Origin: Rhabdophis nuchalis
Lineage: Eukaryota > Chordata > Lepidosauria > Squamata > Natricidae
Assembly: GCA_039707465.1 (NCBI GenBank)
Contig: CM077644.1
Coordinates: 216,633,462 to 216,697,461, forward strand
Reading direction: 5' to 3'
DNA: 64,000 nucleotides
Under the pieces are notes generated by a model. That model did not search any database, was not told the origin of the DNA, and was given only the letters and a program-made list of their open reading frames with translations. Below, piece after piece: positions 63,354 through 64,000 of this stretch. Both the position numbers and the translations under genes were made by a program. Numbering within the stretch: the stretch's first letter is position 1; every line of letters starts with the position of its first letter.

Positions 63354-64000
63354 AGGACTCAGGGTGGTGCACAGAAAAGATAAAACCACAACAAATATGT
63401 ACAATATAAAACCGAATTAAATAATTAAATCTATGCTAAAATAGTTAAAACAATTAAATATTAAATTTAAAATTAAACCAATTAATCTATATCAGGCCGG
63501 CCAGGTGGAAGAAATGCGCTTTGAGCATCCGACGGAATAGGCGTAGGTCAATGATGGTGCGAAGATCGGGGGGTAGGTTGTTCCAAAGGGCCAGACCCGC
63601 CACAGAGAAGGCCCTACTCCTGGGAATCGCCAGCCGGCATTGACCGGTGAACGGCACCCTGAGGAGGCTCTCCCTGTGGGAGCGGACAGGACGGAGGGAG
63701 GTGTGTGGTAGGAGGCGGTCTCGCAAATAACCAGGACCCATGCCATGGAGCGCTTTGAAGATGGTTACCAACACCTTGAAGTGCACCCGGAAGACCACAG
63801 GCAGCCAGTGCAGCTCGCGCAGGAGAGGTGTTATACGGGAGTACCCTGAGGCTCCCAGAATCCCCCGCATGGCCGCATTCTGTACCAGCTGGAGTCTCCG
63901 GGTGCACCTCAAGGGGAGCCCCATGTAGAGAGCATTACAGTAGTCCAGGCGGGAGATAACGAGGGCTTGAGTGACCGTGCGTAGGGCATCCCGATCTAGA
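63200..64000 (-). mobile_element. CR1/L2 LINE 3' fragment, continuing past the window
   Basis: Minus-strand copy with tail and hairpin (GGACTCAGGGTGGTGCACAG), 3' UTR and the ORF2 C-terminus. The hairpin and tail occur twice because of the 99-bp duplication. The element is still LINE sequence at the window edge. Confidence 0.9.
63487..63924 (-). pseudogene. LINE ORF2 C-terminal part, truncated by window or frameshift
   Basis: The 145-residue frame reads GLPLRCTRRLQLVQNAAMRG, then HWLPVVFRVHFKVLVTIFKA, and ends ALWNNLPPDLRTI and FHLAGLI. LINE text continues upstream to the window edge. The catalytic part would lie outside the window. Confidence 0.85.

Noticed and set aside
1..64000. Autonomous hAT or Tc1/mariner transposase gene
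   Set aside because: No transposase domain seen in any frame; all DNA-transposon-like elements here are non-autonomous.

Overview
The window looks like intergenic or intronic DNA of a squamate reptile, most likely a snake. I found no convincing host gene, RNA gene, CRISPR array or prokaryotic feature. The evidence for a squamate is the repeat content: many CR1/L2-group LINE copies ending in a conserved hairpin plus an A/T-rich tail; CR1-L3 ('Snake1'-like) LINE 3' ends running into pentanucleotide microsatellites; Sauria-type and other tRNA-derived SINEs; and several hAT-like and TA-flanked MITE families. Family names come from recognition of sequence patterns, not from a database search.

Layout. 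0-1.4 kb: end of a hAT-like element, an L3 LINE with a 28-unit pentamer tract, and a possible LTR-like segment. 2.0-4.9 kb: a long CR1/L2 LINE on the minus strand with a complete reverse-transcriptase frame. 5-11.2 kb: a TIR element, several LINE 3' ends, and a hexamer microsatellite enclosed by an inverted LINE fragment. 11.4-14.3 kb: a solo LTR inside a hAT-like MITE, LINE 3' ends and a foldback MITE. 16.6-17.8 kb: a LINE copy whose 3' flank reappears at 28.5 kb. 19-23.5 kb: nested MITEs and LINEs. 25-30 kb: L3 and CR1/L2 copies, including a chimeric tandem LINE. 31.6-37.7 kb: SINEs, an old LINE and several hAT-like MITEs, plus an L1-type insertion carrying only an ORF1-like C-terminus. 37.9-42.6 kb: the longest LINE (endonuclease plus RT, broken by two single-base indels), followed by an L1 3' end with target-site duplication. 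43-64 kb: SINEs, MITEs, microsatellites and a final LINE running off the window edge.

How the parts work together. The window records several retrotransposition systems. CR1/L2 and L3 elements move by target-primed reverse transcription and are 5'-truncated. L1-type machinery (poly(A) tail, 11-12 bp target duplications) produced two insertions. hAT-like MITEs with 8-bp duplications and TA-flanked MITEs were mobilised by transposases encoded elsewhere. Nesting gives relative ages: degraded LINEs near 21.6-22.7 and 33.3-34.5 kb are cut by hAT-like MITEs, and one hAT-like MITE is cut by another at 57.6 kb.

The most interesting observations are an apparent CR1 3' transduction joined end-to-end to a second LINE (27.5-28.9 kb), the HAL1-like insertion at 36.0-36.5 kb, the inverted LINE fragment around the hexamer tract at 10.2-10.5 kb, and the stepwise pentamer ladder at 51.7 kb. 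I did not find a clearly new biological system.
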